The notes below the pieces were generated by a model that saw only the letters and a list, made by a program, of their open reading frames with translations, was not told the DNA's origin and made no database searches. A DNA stretch of 64,000 bases from Paragordius varius (lineage: Eukaryota > Nematomorpha): assembly GCA_964247055.1 (NCBI GenBank), contig OZ176057.1, positions 2,418,001 through 2,482,000 of the forward strand, written 5' to 3'. Of the stretch, positions 11,746 to 24,854 are shown one piece after another. The translations under genes were made by a program, and so were the position numbers. Position 1 is the stretch's first letter; each line of letters starts with the position of its first letter.

Positions 11746-12534
11746 ATGTATAATATATTATATTTAATAATACCTTATTACATTTTCATTTTTTTATGCG
11801 ATGACCTTTTGAAATTTACAACCCCAGAGCTTCAAAACTAATGGTTTAGTTGTTGATTAAACTTTAACCGCTCTTTTTTTGCATTAAATGAAATTTGAAT
11901 TTTAATATATATATGTCTAGACTCCCGAATACAGATATATCTGATAAATCGTGAACACCAAAATTTTGCGGTACATTTGTTCGAAAGTTAATTAATTAAT
12001 TATTTAAATTATAATGTACACTTATATGTATGTTGTAATTCGATTAAAAATATATGAAAATGGCGTTAAAAAGTTTGAGATAGAGTTTATTTACAATTTT
12101 GTTTAATTATTTTATCATGACAAAATAAAGCATATTTTCATTAGCCAATAAAATGTTTTATAAGATATTTAATAATATTTGGTCTTTGGTATAAAACTAC
12201 CCCAAAGGTCTAAGATGTTAAAAAACGAAACGATATTTCTGATAATTTTAATTTATATCTGCTCTTACAAAGTCTCATTTTTTCGGCCTATTTCTAAAAG
12301 GTATTACGATAATCAACATGTGATAGATTATCATGACATAAAAAAAACATTTTTTAAGATATGGCTTTTTTAAAAATTTTTACAATTAGCAAAATTTTGA
12401 TAACAGTATTTTAAAATATATCGGAGCTTAGTCAAAAGGTAAAAACACTTAAAAATATTATAAAAAACAAGTTCTATATATTTTAATGGCACTAAACTTT
12501 TTTATCGCGTCAAAATTTTATTAATACATTTGTT
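11746..12534. other. Gene-free AT-rich stretch
   Basis: No coding exon, RNA gene or clear repeat end found. The only sizeable open frame (12179-12373) has no family features and no splice context. Confidence 0.5.
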
Positions 12535-13045
12535 CCTCTAAATTTGATTCAAATTGGGATATCTTAAAGCCCAGACTAAATTTAAGTAAATATTTTTAAA
12601 AAACTACTGAAGGAAACGGTACCAATTTAAAATTATGCTTCTATCCAATAAAAATTATAATAAGCAAAAATATCCGAATTATTCATTTTGAAAAAAAAGT
12701 TCCTTGTAATGCTTCGACGCCATTTTGTTTCACAAAATTTTTGCAAAATATCGTGTTCATTTAATATAAATTTAATATTAAAGCTAATTTTTTATTTGAA
12801 TCACATTTAACTAATAGAAATAGAAAAGTGGTTAATTTTGCATTATTTAAATTTAGCCACACTAAATTTTAACCTTTGTTTACCTTAAAATAAGTAAGAT
12901 CAAGTATTCTAAAATAAATATATTCATATATTCCTGTTTATCAATGTCATATAAGTGCAAAATTATGCCATATTTTCGATGCGATGCATTTATAAAGTAT
13001 TTATGCCTGGAGTATCCAACTACCCAGGACTGAAGCGAATATCTT
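12535..13045 (+). mobile_element. Decayed TTAA-type MITE (family C)
   Basis: Starts near TTTGATTCAAATTGGGATATC, passes ACTACTGAAGGAAACGGT and TTCGACGCCATTTTG, and ends near CCTGGAGTATCCAACTACCC. The terminal TTAA is no longer clear. Confidence 0.55.
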
Positions 13046-13103
13046 GTATTTAAATGTTAAATTTAAGCATATAAAATGGTTCCCAAAATACCTATTACTT
13101 AAT

Positions 13104-13680
13104 TTAACACTTCGATTCAAATTGGGGTATCTAAATACCCCAGACTAAATTTACACTAATATTTTTAAAAAACTACTGAAGGAAACGGTCCCAATTTAAA
13201 TTTATGCTTCTATCCTGATAAAAATTATATAAACAGGCCAAAATATATAAATTAAATTTTGTTTTGAAAAAAAAGTTCCATCTCAAACTACTTCGACGCC
13301 ATTTTTATTGTATAAAATTTTTGCAAAATATCGTCTTCATTTAATTTTCAGTGTAAAGTTAAAGCTAATTTTTTATATAAATTACATCTAACATTGATAG
13401 AAATAGAAAAAGTGGTTTATTTTTAATTTTACAATTTGACACATGTCACGTTGACGAAATTTTTACTTTTCGGTTTTAGCTTAAAATAAGTAATATCAAG
13501 TATTTTTGAATAAATTTTTTTATATATTTCGGTTTATTAATGTTATATAAGCGTAAAATTTTGCCAAGGTTTCGATTCCTTCCATACTTTTTAAAGTTTT
13601 TTTTTAAACAGGCCTGGGGTATCCAACTACCCCAATTTGAATCGAAGGACTAAAATGAGTGTGTTGTATCCAAGTGTTAA
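13104..13680 (+). mobile_element. TTAA-flanked MITE (family C), well preserved
   Basis: TTAA at 13104-13107 and at 13677-13680 bound a 569-bp body that begins CACTTCGATTCAAATTGGGG and ends CCCCAATTTGAATCGAAGG, then GTGTTGTATCCAAGTG. The inverted ends share TTCGATTCAAATTGGGG. A TTAA target is typical of piggyBac-type elements; no transposase is present. Confidence 0.75.
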
Positions 13681-15190
13681 AGAACAGCTAATGCTGAATT
13701 ATAAGCCAAGCACAATGATCCTGATATATTTATTTTTTTCATTAGGATATTTTTGTGTCTGTGATCAGTTTACAATTTCAAATATAAGTTCTATTACATG
13801 CACGATAGATATAAATTAACGATAAAGAACCTAAAAATAAGAAAGCTAGAATATGTATTATTTACATTTTTTGAACACGATTACATTTTGGGGTAGTTAT
13901 ATCCCAGAGCAATACTGTATTTTATTTTCTCTTGTATATAAAAAATTTTTTTAATAAAAATTAACTTTTAGACTCCAAAAATAGCTCTAGAACCTGATTG
14001 AAACAACATAATATCCACAAAAAATAAATTAATATAATATATATATTATGATAGAAAAATGTATCAGGATAATCATGGTGCATTTTAGTTTAACGAAAAA
14101 CCTAAGAAAGTTATTCACACTAAAAGCACAATTTGCACACGTTTTTTCATATAAAATCTTTTGGTGAAAGCTAAATTTCTGACTCGATAAAATCACAAAG
14201 ATAAATCATATACTAGCTAGAAAAGCACAACATTAAAAATTTAATTTTTAGCTCTGCCTCCAGTCCTAATTTTTTTCTCTTCTAAAATGGGACATAAAGG
14301 CAAGTATGGCGATGCGAGATAAAAAGGCTATATATATACTGTGTCCAAATTTGGGGTGTATGGAATTAGCTAATCCTTTTAAAATAAACGCATTAACTGA
14401 AATTGCGCGATAAATATTTTATACTCAATTCGATATTAAGCTAAAATATATGCATTTATAAAAATTTGATTTTTAGCAAAATTCTGAAGCAGCTTTTTAC
14501 TATTTAGGGCATGATGAAAACGGCTTAGAAAGGCTTAAAAATATTAAACCTTTTTTCTATATATTCAATGATGCAGATCATTCCTATTACATCAAATTCG
14601 TAATTTAAATATTTGATGTCTTCAAATTTATTTAAACCAATATTGTGTTATTTTGCGAACTTAAATCAATATTAACGTAATGATCATTTAAATTAAAATT
14701 CCTAAGCGATAGAAATACTCAGTATTATTGAATGATATATAGAAGGGTAGCTATAATATTTTAAAGCGTTTTATGCCGATTAATATAAGGTACACTTCAA
14801 CACAATGGTAAAAATTAAATTCTTGAATTAGCATATTCAAAACTTTTACACAATCCCGGCATTTTTGTTTTTTAAACGGATTTGTTCATTTTAGATGAGA
14901 AAATATTTGGGACTTTTAAAGCCGCATTTAATAAATTATTTAGCTTCTTTATAGTTGTTGATATATTTTTGTGATATTTTTAAAATAAAGTTCTAGCTTT
15001 CAAAATTTTAAAAAACGTGCACAAATTTCGCCATTATTTGATATCGAGAATTTGCCACAATAGTGTTCAATTCTTAAATTACTTGTGAGAGTGAATATTA
15101 GGAGGATCATAAAAAGCTTTTATATTTGGCATCTGAATAAAAAAACAAAATCAGATTAATAGTTTTATATCCCAGACCTTTATGCAAATA
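13681..15190. other. Gene-free stretch with old dispersed repeats
   Basis: No exon recognised. A block near 13885 (GGGGTAGTTATATCCCAGAG) recurs near 22330 (GGGTAATTTTATATCCCAGAG). A block near 14705 (GATAGAAATACTCAGTATTA) recurs near 25690. These are pieces of at least one old repeat family whose ends I cannot define. Confidence 0.45.
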
Positions 15191-15198
15191 ACGTACAG

Positions 15199-16620
15199 CA
15201 GTGATACTCAAACCGCGGCCCGCATGCGGCCTTAAGTATGATTTAAAAATGCCCTATGACCATTTTGATACTGAACTACTTTTTTTATTGATAAATTTTT
15301 TAAATATACATAAACGAATTTTCGCTTATTTAAATATTAATTTATTTCCTTACTTTAAATTTGGTAATTTATTTTTTACCGAATTTGTAATTTTAAAAAA
15401 TTTCACTACATTAAAGAGATTTCAAAATTTTAGCACACGTTGTTTCTGTATTCTATTTTTTTTGAAGTTTTTTTTTTGCATTCCTTTTATATTTAAGCAA
15501 GCCTTTCACCCAAACTTGCATATACAAATTCTTTTCATTGCTATCCTGCATCATTATTTATAACTCACCCATCAAATATTTTTCAAATCTACATCATTAA
15601 TTTTCGGCCTGTTTTTTTATAGCATAATTCAAATTATATTTCCATTTTGAAAAACTACAAAATATTTAAACATAAATTCAAAGGATGACATCAAATGCTA
15701 AAAAACGTAAATCATCCGATCAAAATCACTCCTTTAAAAAGGAATGGGAAGAAAAAATTTTTGTCGTTTTATATAAAAATGTTGTTACCTGCCTTATGTG
15801 TAAGGACAACTTAATCATAAAAAAATACAATATTGGAAACTTCAACTTTCTAAATCAATATGTGCTCGACGCATGGAATATTCAAGTATTTTTAACAATA
15901 CATTATTGGCTCTGAAAAACTGCAAATATTTTAGTATTGCTATTGATTCTACCACTGATAATAATTCACCACCTCAATGTGCGCTCTTCGCGAGATTTTG
16001 CACAGCATAAGAAATATTTAAAATTTTTACCAATCAATAATACCACGAAAGAAAGTGGTTTTTGGGAATAATTAGCATTTTTTTCGATAAAGGAATATCT
16101 ATGATAAAATTGGTTTCGATATGAACAGATGGATGTCCCTCTATGTTTCGAATAAACAAAGGATTTATTCCTTTTTTAAAAAACAAATTTAATTTGCAAA
16201 ATATTTTATCCTTTTAATGCTTAATTCACAGCAAAACTTGATCTCGCGTGTAATAGATGAATCACACAATTCAGTAATTAAAATCGTTGTGGATATAGTT
16301 GATCACCTCCGTGGCAGATAATTCAACTGCCGTATCAAAAACTTTCTGAAAGATATCCACAATGAGTTTGATGATATTCATTTGTACACTGCTGTGAGAT
16401 GGCTAAGCCTTAAAGTACTAAATAGATTTTTGGACATGAAAATCTATTATTTATAAAAGACAACAGAAAATTCGACGAGGAAATTGATAGTGAAAAATGG
16501 GGGTTATATTAGCCTACCTTTGGAATACTTATAAACTTTAATCAAGTCTTCAAGAGAGCAGATAATTACTTAATTTGCCAATCAAATATTTGCTTTTGAA
16601 AAAAATTTATAATAAAATAA
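15199..16620 (+). mobile_element. hAT transposon, 5' half, decayed ZBED-type transposase
   Basis: Begins CAGTGATACTCAAACCGCGG next to ACGTACAG (15191-15198). From 15685 the remains of a hAT transposase read MTSNAKKRKSSDQ, then EEKIFVVLYKN and CLMCKDNL, which is the BED-like start of the ZBED5/SCAND3/GTF2IRD2 group. Near 15910 follows YFSIAIDSTTDNNSPPQCAL, the first catalytic Asp block of the RNase H-like fold; near 16120 TDGCPSM and NKGFIPFLKN. Many stops interrupt the frame, so it is dead. Its 3' half lies inverted at 18167-18905, with the reverse complement of the same 8-bp target copy. Confidence 0.85.
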
Positions 16621-18158
16621 AGATTTTGACATAGAGGGAACCAGAAATAAAAAGGCTCAACCATAGCGTGGTAAAATTGCTTTCATTTTTATAACATTGA
16701 TGGCTGTAAATTATAGATTTCGGAATTTTTTGTTATAAGATGATTATAATTTTTGAAAAATATATAAATACTTTTATATTTTACTCCATTAAATGAATAA
16801 TTGAGATTTTGTTTCCACTTCATTATAAATTTTTTATCCATAAATATTTATGGCATATTATTAAAATCTCTTTGCAGTTTTCTACCATGAAAGAAAATCG
16901 GGGCCCACGGACCCTAATCAAAAGTACTGAAAACATGTAAACTAAGACCAGCTCTAACCTATGATTCGAGTATTAAACGCAACATATCATACAAGACTCC
17001 AAAATAGTTAAAAACCGAATTAAAAGTTGTTACCGTATATTAGAAATGTCATTCAATAAAAAAACCGATAAATTTGTATACAGTAATTAATGATAATAAA
17101 GATCAACTAGGTAGGTTACCAAATCAACAATTGTAACAAAAAACTAATCAAGAGTTCTGACTTTTGTCTATATAAATTTTAAGAACTGAAGGTTATAACT
17201 GGAGGAAGGCCTGGATATCTTTGCATTTTATTATAAGTGTTCTATAAAATATTTATTACTAATTTAATAGCGAACCTAACATTATAATTTAAATATTCAA
17301 TTAATATTAACTTTGTACAAAAAAATAATTTAGTGTTTATTTTGTGACTTTTTTTGCCTATTGACTATTCTTTGTCGAAAACCATCACAAACAACAGATT
17401 TTTCCATATTAATTTCACAACAGTCTAAAATTTTGTTAATTATATCTTTACAGTTTTCTTCTTTAAAATTATTTTCTACAAATTTTATTATAATAGTTTA
17501 CCGTTAAGGCATTTTTGAAGCTTACAAACTAAGTTTTTGCACGGATCATACATACATTACCAATATGATAATATATATAACTGAAATAAATAATTGCATT
17601 GATTACTTTTTACTAAGTTTAAGGGTTGTTTCCTAGTTTCAAAGTTTAATTTTAAAAATTATTGTATCTGCCTAAATTATATTATGGTTTTAGCTTTTTG
17701 TGCGCAGTATTCAAAAGTTTATCTCTTTTTCGCTGCTACTTTCTCATATTATCTTAAAACATTATTACCTTTTAGGGTATTTTTTACCTGAGACATTTAA
17801 AATTTGAGCTACAAAGTATTAAAGGTATTAGGCCGATTAAAATGCGTTTTTTTAGTCTTTTCATATTATAAAAAGTTTTGACTAAAAATTAAAATTGCGA
17901 AAATTTCCTGCCATATTTTTTTAATCGTAATGCAACAGGCAAATATATTGTTTATGATTAAAAAATGTATAAACTTTAAAAAGCTTCAGGATATATTTAC
18001 AAAAATCAAGTATAATTTAATTTTAATATCATCTTATTAATCCAATGATGTGTTGGGGATGTCCCAATGTTAGGCTCTAATTCTCATAACTGTTAAAGAA
18101 ATTTATATCTAATTTATGAAAACAATGTTGTTAGTTAAATTTTAATAAAATAACAAAA
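16621..18158. other. Inverted flank trapped between the two hAT halves
   Basis: No gene seen. If the split hAT is the result of an inversion, this stretch was once the right flank of the element and is now reversed. It carries old repeat pieces; 17990-18165 resembles 22500-22740 (GATGTGTTGGGGATGTCCC against CATGTGTGTTGGAACTGTCC). Confidence 0.55.
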
Positions 18159-18166
18159 CTGTACGT

Positions 18167-18905
18167 CAGTGGTCACCAAAAAAATTTGACGGGCCAAATA
18201 AAATATATTTTTTCTCGAGGGCCATGAACCTTATAGTGGGAAAATTCCATAGCTATTTAACACATATGCACATATTTATACTCTTAATCACCACAATGAA
18301 TTTTTTGCGGATCTCATGCACCAACTAAAAACTCGTTTTGCACCATTTATTTTAAATAATAAAATATTTTGATAACATCATTTATTTTGATATTAACCAA
18401 TAATTTTGGACAAATTTGGTTTTGTCTCATGAAAGGCCAATTATACGTCGTCCATAAAATCATCGGTTAATCGATTTCTGTATGCCTTCTTGATACTTCA
18501 TTTTTGAATATGCCGTCTCACGCGTGTTAGTTGAAGGAAAAACTGAGGATAATTTGAGCACATTTTTTATATTTTATATTTATTTGGCACATCTTGCCTA
18601 CATATTTTTCTTCCTTGCGATTCTCATTGAATATAGCCTCTCAATTAGAATCATTTTTAAAATCTAATAATTCTTCAATGATATGCGCCTGATAAACCGA
18701 AATGCTCAAGATGCTCAATATTGGATATATCCATATGCCATGGTTTCAACGTAATTTAAGCAATTTTTAATATTATTTAATACATGAAATCTAAATTTTT
18801 CAACAGATAAAAATGTTAAATGATTGTCTATGATTAAATTAATCTACAGGTAAATTCCATATTTTCTTCATGCATCGGTTTAAGTGTTGAAAAATATAGG
18901 AGAGT
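18167..18905 (-). mobile_element. hAT transposon, 3' half, inverted
   Basis: Starts CAGTGGTCACCAAAAAAATT, the reverse of the right end of the complete copy (48638 backwards). Preceded at 18159-18166 by CTGTACGT, the reverse complement of ACGTACAG at 15191-15198. The body matches 47930-48638 in reverse, including transposase C-terminal remains (near 18710). Confidence 0.85.
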
Positions 18906-18911
18906 TTTATT

Positions 18912-19864
18912 CATAAAGGGTCGGGTGATAAAAAAAATTTGACTTGACTTGCAAGTCTTTCAAGTCATGGCTTGCTTTCATGTGATAAAAAAATTTAACA
19001 TTCAACTTAAGTCAAGCAAGAAAATTTGATAAGGAGGTGATAAAAAATCATATGTTCAAATAAAACTTAAAGATTTCGCAAGTGTGTAGGGCACACTTGA
19101 CAGATTTAAAAATATGGATAAAATTATTTTGGAAACTATTTATGTACAAAATTTAGGTTTTATATGTAATCAAACCTTTGTTAATGCTATAAATTGTTAA
19201 TTTTATAAATTTTGGCTAATTAATCTATTCATTGGGTGGATACAAAAGAGGATAAATTTATAGAAAAACTCTGCTAATATTAAATAACATGGCATATATA
19301 AATATGCTAAATATATCAATTCCGTGACCGCAAAAAGTTGGATTCTCGAAAATTTCTTAAAATTAATAATTTTATATTAATCTTGAAAAATTTCAAATCT
19401 TCGTTTATTTAAAGCAAAAGGTTGCTTCACTATTAACCAATGTAAAGAATTTATTTCATCATAAATTTAAACATCTTTTCATTATATTTGCAAATGGACT
19501 CCAAACAAAATGTAGTGTGATAAATAAATGGAAAATGTTTTAAGGGTGAATGGTTTCATCAATCTAAAAATTATTAGCAAGCTCAATATTCAAAAAATTC
19601 TATTATAATAAGATACTTGCCAGTAAGTTTGATATACGTTAATAAATGCATATAGTATTAATTGTTTATCTTTTTGTGCTTTATTTCATAAATTTTGGCT
19701 GAAAGTGATCAAAATAATTTCTTTACATTCATAATCAAAAGACTTGACTTAGTGTTTTTTTATCACCGATCTTCAAGTGTACACTTGCTGCCTTAAGTAA
19801 ACTTGCTTAACTTGCCACGCTTGACTTACAAGTCAAGTGCGACTTTTTTATCACCCCACCCCTG
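18912..19864. mobile_element. Non-autonomous DNA element with GGGTGATAAAAAA ends (family H)
   Basis: The left end GGGTCGGGTGATAAAAAAAA is followed by GACTTGACTTGCAAGTC. The right end, reversed, is CAGGGGTGGGGTGATAAAAA followed by GTCGCACTTGACTTG. Subterminal direct and inverted copies of ACTTGACTTG/CAAGTCAAG are plentiful. Flanks GTTTTATT and GTTTTAAG could be an 8-bp target copy with two changes, as in hAT. A second copy lies at 43866-44894. No coding sequence. Confidence 0.65.
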
Positions 19865-20321
19865 GTTTTAAGATTCAAAATTTTATACAAAACACAAAAA
19901 CTTTCACACAAAAAGAGTGAGATGACACAAAATATACGGGTAAATGTTATTTTAAATAGAAGATGTGCTAATTTTAATGCAACATTTTTTTATTATATAA
20001 TAAATCTTTTTTAAAGTTTCTTTTGTTAAATATCTATTGTTTCAATTATACCAGCTTTCAGCAAGACTCTATAGACACTGATATAAAATAATAAAATATA
20101 ATGCAAATGCTCCATTCAGATACCTCAAAAATGTTAATATTTTAGCGACATCAAAATCAAAATTTCGTATAAAATATTTTCCACAATCAAAAACCGAGGC
20201 TTAACTTATATTTTTTCTTATTTAATAGCTTTTTAAATTAGATGTCCATATAATATCAAATTTATTTATTTCATATAGATAAAATATTTTATATCACATA
20301 TTACATTGCTCTAAAAACTAT

Positions 20322-23300
20322 TTATTGAGGTGGAGTTACTGTATACATTGATTTCGCTTCTTTCTTTTTGATGTAATAGCTTATTACCATGGCCACTCCA
20401 TAAATCTATTATTTTTATAGATGTAATAAAGCATTTAAAATTACAATTACTATCTAAATATAATTATAGATATATATTTTTTAAATACTACATCATTGCT
20501 TTTTGGGGTGTATTTCTACTGCTATTTAAGGTTTAAACCAGAGGTGTCTAACACAAATGGCTTCGAGGGCTGCATTTATCAAATACATATGAGCTGTAAA
20601 AAATATTATATACCATTTACAATTCAAATTCATCCCCTTGAACCATTCAAATTCACCCTTAAACAATAAATTTTACCCTCAAACAATTCAAATTCACCCT
20701 TGAACAATTCAAAATTTCCCTTGAACAATTTAAATTCACCCTAAAATAAATTATATGTTTTTTAAGATTAAAAATTACCTATGCTTTTATATATTTTTAT
20801 ATAAAAATAAAATTTTGTTTTAAATTAAAATAATATTGAAAAAATAATAAATTATGCCATAAGAAATATATCATATTAATAATGATTATATTAGTTTACT
20901 CATAATTTATTTTTAGGATCAATTTGAATTATTCGTGGGTCAATTTGAATTGCTCAAGATTTGAACTGTAAATGGTATATTAGATTACTAACATAAAATT
21001 GTAAAATGCAAACTCAAAAGTGAAATTTTGTTGTAGTTCTTGCCAATTATTGGATAGACTTATTTAGAAAAAAATTCTTAAGCTATAACGATTTTGTTAA
21101 GATTTTGTGAGCATATTTTTGTAAAATCCAAATTTTCGCGGGCCTCACTTAATCCCCTCAGAAGCCGAATGTTGAACACCCTGCTTAAGAATTATAAACA
21201 TCGCCAGTTATTTATTATTGATAGCCGGATTTTATATTCAGTAAAGAAATTCATTATTGAGGATTAACATGAGAAAGCATATTAAATTGAGGGTGTCCAA
21301 CACAAAGGGCCTACTGTGATATATATGGGACATTATTAAATATTTTATTATATATCAAACATAAGGCTGTCAAATACATAATAACATTGTTGATTATATA
21401 AACTTATTATTAGAATATTGATTTTGCTAAAATTTTATGAGCATATTTTTGCAAATTATGGATTTCCAAATTTTTTATTTAAATTTTAGGAATACATTCG
21501 TAATTGAATATGTAAACTAACATATGTCTATATCACTATGTTAAAATAATTGTAATTTTTTTCCAAGATTATAACAATGGGTAGTAAGTAGTTTTATCAA
21601 TCACATTATTAATTAATATGCTCCACTTTGCGGATTAAAGTATTTTTATGAAAGGTTTGATTGATTTATATTGTTTCAAAAATTATTTAATATTCATTTA
21701 TACTTTTTTGAATAAATATTATATATTCAAAAAAGCTTACCAGAATTAGCGCCATAAGGATGCTAGATATACCATTGCCTAAAATGCCAACGGAATCTCT
21801 CTACAAATTATAAAACATTTTTTTTTTCGTAATAATTAATGACTTAAAAAAATAATTTTATATAGTGAGAGGTTAATGCAAAAATTATACCGAATAAATT
21901 AGATTTATGAGCCCAGATATAATCATGATGGTTATTGCTTTGGGTAATGTAACCATCCATGGCATAAATAAGTGTCGCCTATTCTATTTAATAAAAGTAA
22001 TAAAAAAATTAAATTTTAGATGAATTAAATAATCTACGTTTATTAAGTTACAATGTCGAAAATAAAAAGTGTATTTAAAAGTCTCTTTATGGGTGTAGAA
22101 TAAAATGAATTTATAGTTTTTTTGGGCAAATTAATTTATTTTGCGATTTCATCAAAAACTTGTACGTAAACAAATAAGTTTATATGCACCAATTTATATT
22201 CTTTTTAACGAAAATTGATTCTCTGTATATTAAATTTAAAATTGCCATATATAAAATATTCAGACGGCAACTTGTTTTTATATGTTTTTAAGAATCGCAA
22301 CAAAATAGTTTATTTGATTTAACACTTTGTGACTCTTTTGGGTAATTTTATATCCCAGAGCGATTTGAATTCATAAACTTAAAAATATGACTTTAGCCTT
22401 TTAGGCGCCCAATATATTTTTTTGTTAAAAATGTAAATTAATAAAATCCTCATCTCAAACATTTTCAGCTTTAATTTTAAAAAAATTTATATCACTAATA
22501 AAGTAGGCAATAAAATAATGGTTATGATAATTATTAACTCAACTAAGTTAAAGGATGCCTTTTTACCAGTAAAAATTCAATATTTATTAATCTTAAAACA
22601 GCTGTTTAGTTCAATTTCAATCATGTGTGTTGGAACTGTCCCAATTTTAGTCTCTTAAGGTTACAAAACTATAAGCTTTTTTATCTAATACAGGAGAACA
22701 ATGTTTGATGATTAAATTTTATCTAAAACAATTATTAAAATATAATTTCGTTACAAAATTGTCGGATATAAAACTAACTCAATATGTCACCGCGAACAAA
22801 AAAGTTAAAAGGCATTTAGTGTTAAAAAGGCAAACTGAATGAAATGGATACTTCATTAATTATAAATATAAGAATACCTTACTGAATAAATTCCATTGAG
22901 AAGTGCTATTGAAGTTGCGACCATAATGATTGAATAAAACAAGTTTATTGACCATGCTATGTTAAACACTTGAACAAAAAAAACATTAATACATATTATA
23001 AAAATGAAATTTTTTAAACAAAAAAAAATTAAATAATAAATACTTTTTCCCTCTTTCCGGGTCCATAAATTGGGATAATTGTTACGAAGGCGATTATACC
23101 AAACAAGCATAAATATGCGTGTAAACACATCTATCACAAAATAAATCTAAACAGAAATGAAAATTTTTTTAATACAGTCATGTATCCTTCCTTTATTATA
23201 TCAAAAATTTATTTTTTTTTCGTTAAATGACTATATATGGTAAAGAATGGAAAAAACACGAGCTCTATGGTATTAACATCATATTTACAAGAATTACCAT

Positions 23301-24008
23301 AGAGCTCTTATTTTTTCCATTCTGTAACAAATATTTATACCCGTATAACGAAAGAAAATAAATTTTTGATAAAATAAAGGATACATGACTGTAATACCGT
23401 AAAGAGAGCTTTTATTCTTCATTTTGGTATTTTAATTGGTTAGGAGGGGTTATTTATACGTTTGTTGCCATATATGAGATTTTTCGTTTTTATTAGGTAT
23501 ATATTAGAAAATTGTGCAATTTTTTTATTAAAATATATAAAGAATGAAAAAAAAATCTTATTCATTGTAATATATATGCAATTTAAACCCCTTTTACCCA
23601 TTTATAATAACGGAAATGGCTATAATAATAGCTCTCGTTATTATACACTAAAAAATTCAAATTAAACATTATTTAATTTTGAGACGAATTCGTTTCAATA
23701 TTGAAAAAAGTGCGCATAATACCCATATATTACAGTCTAAATTTATATTGCTTGTTTTGTAGTAATTTTTGCCAGACAGCCCTATAAAACAAAGCAGTTA
23801 TTTTTTCACCAATATTAAAGCATCTTGCTATTTATGCCATGTGGCAACATTATTCAATATAAAACCAGCAATGTAAAATTACTCAAACTGTATTTTTTTT
23901 TTAAAAAAATTATAATTGTTATAAAATTACCAGGGTGACATATGACGTCAGAATAGCCCCAAATTTAAGCGGAAAGCAAAAAAGAAATTTTTGTAAACAA
24001 AGGCGCAT
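20322..24008 (-). CDS. Small four-TM membrane protein, copy A
   Basis: Six exons on the minus strand: 24008-23931, 23146-23044, 22968-22883, 21983-21891, 21800-21741, 20405-20322. Phases agree and give 167 residues. It starts MRLCLQKFLFCFPLKFGAIL. Segment 1 runs through GAILTSYVTLIYFVIDVF; a basic loop with NRLRNNYP and WTRKEGK follows; segment 2 is INLFYSIIMVATSIALL; then RRHLFMPWMVTLPKA leads to segment 3 (ITIMIISGLINLIYS); segment 4 is ISSILMALILIYGVAMVISY; the tail is KKKEAKSMYTVTPPQ. The layout resembles small insect LAPTM/pasiflora-like four-TM proteins, but I do not recognise the family with certainty. Join of exons 1 and 2 is the least sure: a further exon in that 784-bp intron cannot be excluded. 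The near-identical copy B, with changes mostly conservative, suggests a working gene. Confidence 0.75.
20539..21183. mobile_element. hAT-type MITE in copy A intron 5, carrying a family A MITE
   Basis: Left end CAGAGGTGTCTAACACAAATGG and right end GTTGAACACCCTG, the CAGGGGTGTCCAA-type ends of non-autonomous hAT elements. The same element, reversed, is in arm B at about 50399-50643, so it was present before the duplication. A family A MITE lies inside it at 20611-20977. Confidence 0.65.
20611..20977 (-). mobile_element. Family A MITE nested in the hAT-type MITE, arm A only
   Basis: TACCATTTACAATTC at the left and GAACTGTAAATGGTA at the right, with reversed core (AAAAATTACCTATGC, ATAATAAATTATGCCATAAG). 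Arm B has the empty site near 50570 (AATCTAATATAATAATTATT), which supports a TA target duplication and insertion after the inverted duplication formed. Confidence 0.8.
23173..23393. mobile_element. Palindromic MITE, TACAGTCATGTATCC family (family E), copy A intron 1
   Basis: The left arm TACAGTCATGTATCCTTCC, a GTAAAGAATGGAAAAAACA block and GAGCTCTATGGTA are repeated inverted (TACCATAGAGCTC, TTTTTTCCATTCTG, GGATACATGACTGTA). Near-perfect long hairpin. The same insertion is in arm B at 48705-48942, so it predates the duplication. Confidence 0.8.
23731..23892. mobile_element. Palindromic MITE (family F), copy A intron 1
   Basis: Starts TACAGTCTAAATTTATATTG and ends CAATGTAAAATTACTCAAACTGTA. The arms carry AGCAATGTA/TTGCT-type inverse blocks. 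Also present in arm B at 45794-45970 and, as another copy, at 41046-41263. Confidence 0.6.
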
Positions 24009-24426
24009 ATTTTAACTAATTAATCTTAGGGGGAAAATAAAATACTAAATCAAAATTAAACATAATAATGGGAAAGATTTATGTGTATAGTTATATAAAA
24101 TAAATGTTAAGATCCAAAATCCTTCCAGGTATATAGAAAATATATGATATTTACCCGTTTTTTTACGTTGTATTTTATTTTCAATTGTTTTATTATTCAT
24201 TACATCATTATTTTAAATAGATTTTAGTATGATTTCCTATATCAAAATAATCTTATAATATAACTGTTACTTCTATTTTCTCGATTAAACCACTATCATC
24301 ATGATTGTAATTATTTATTTTAGCCAGCCTGGGATCACAACCAAAACCGTCAATGTTCCTTGGTTCACAAATAAATTTTTTATGGCAATATCCATATTTG
24401 TGAAAAAAGCAATCTAATTATAACAT

Positions 24427-24822
24427 GTTACATTGCACAAGAATTAGAAAAATGGTTTCAGTTTTCGTAGAGCTAGATAACGTAGTAAAAAAATGATTAA
24501 TATATAAAATCTATATTTTCAAGGTTATAAAAAGTAGAAATTATTTTTTTACGATTAACCGCGATAGGGATTTTACTGTTGGGTTTAAGCCTATATTAAA
24601 ATATATGTTAAGCTTTAAAATGGTAAATAGTCCATTATTAAAAATAACAAATTAGCGCACATATGGTAAATAAAATTCTAACAGGTTCACTTTAATATTT
24701 TAAGAGAAAAACAATATCAATAATTCAATTCATTTATTAGGTATGGAAAAAAATTCAATTTTGTCATATAATTCTTATTTTTCCATAACAATTTTTATAT
24801 GTACAGTGGACCAAACCAGGGA

Positions 24823-24854
<32 letters not shown>

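Larger units (their letters stand above)
19865..24426 (-). repeat. Left arm of a large inverted duplication
   Basis: The whole stretch matches 45271-51306 in reverse: exons, most intron sequence and 3' flank. Examples are GACGGTTTTGGTT with TTTATTTGTGAACCAAGGAA at the outer end, and GAGATGACACAAAATATACG at the inner end (inverse of CGTATATTTTGTGTCATCTC). It carries four-TM gene copy A. Differences between the arms are mainly later insertions. Confidence 0.88.

Noticed and set aside
15201-15563. 120-residue open frame
   Set aside because: Begins in the hAT terminal repeat and runs through its AT-rich 5' leader; composition is Phe/Leu-rich noise and it is not kept in the 46839 copy.
22856-23137. 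A single 93-residue membrane protein on the minus strand
   Set aside because: It is a read-through of exons 2 and 3 of four-TM copy A across a 75-bp intron, not a gene by itself.
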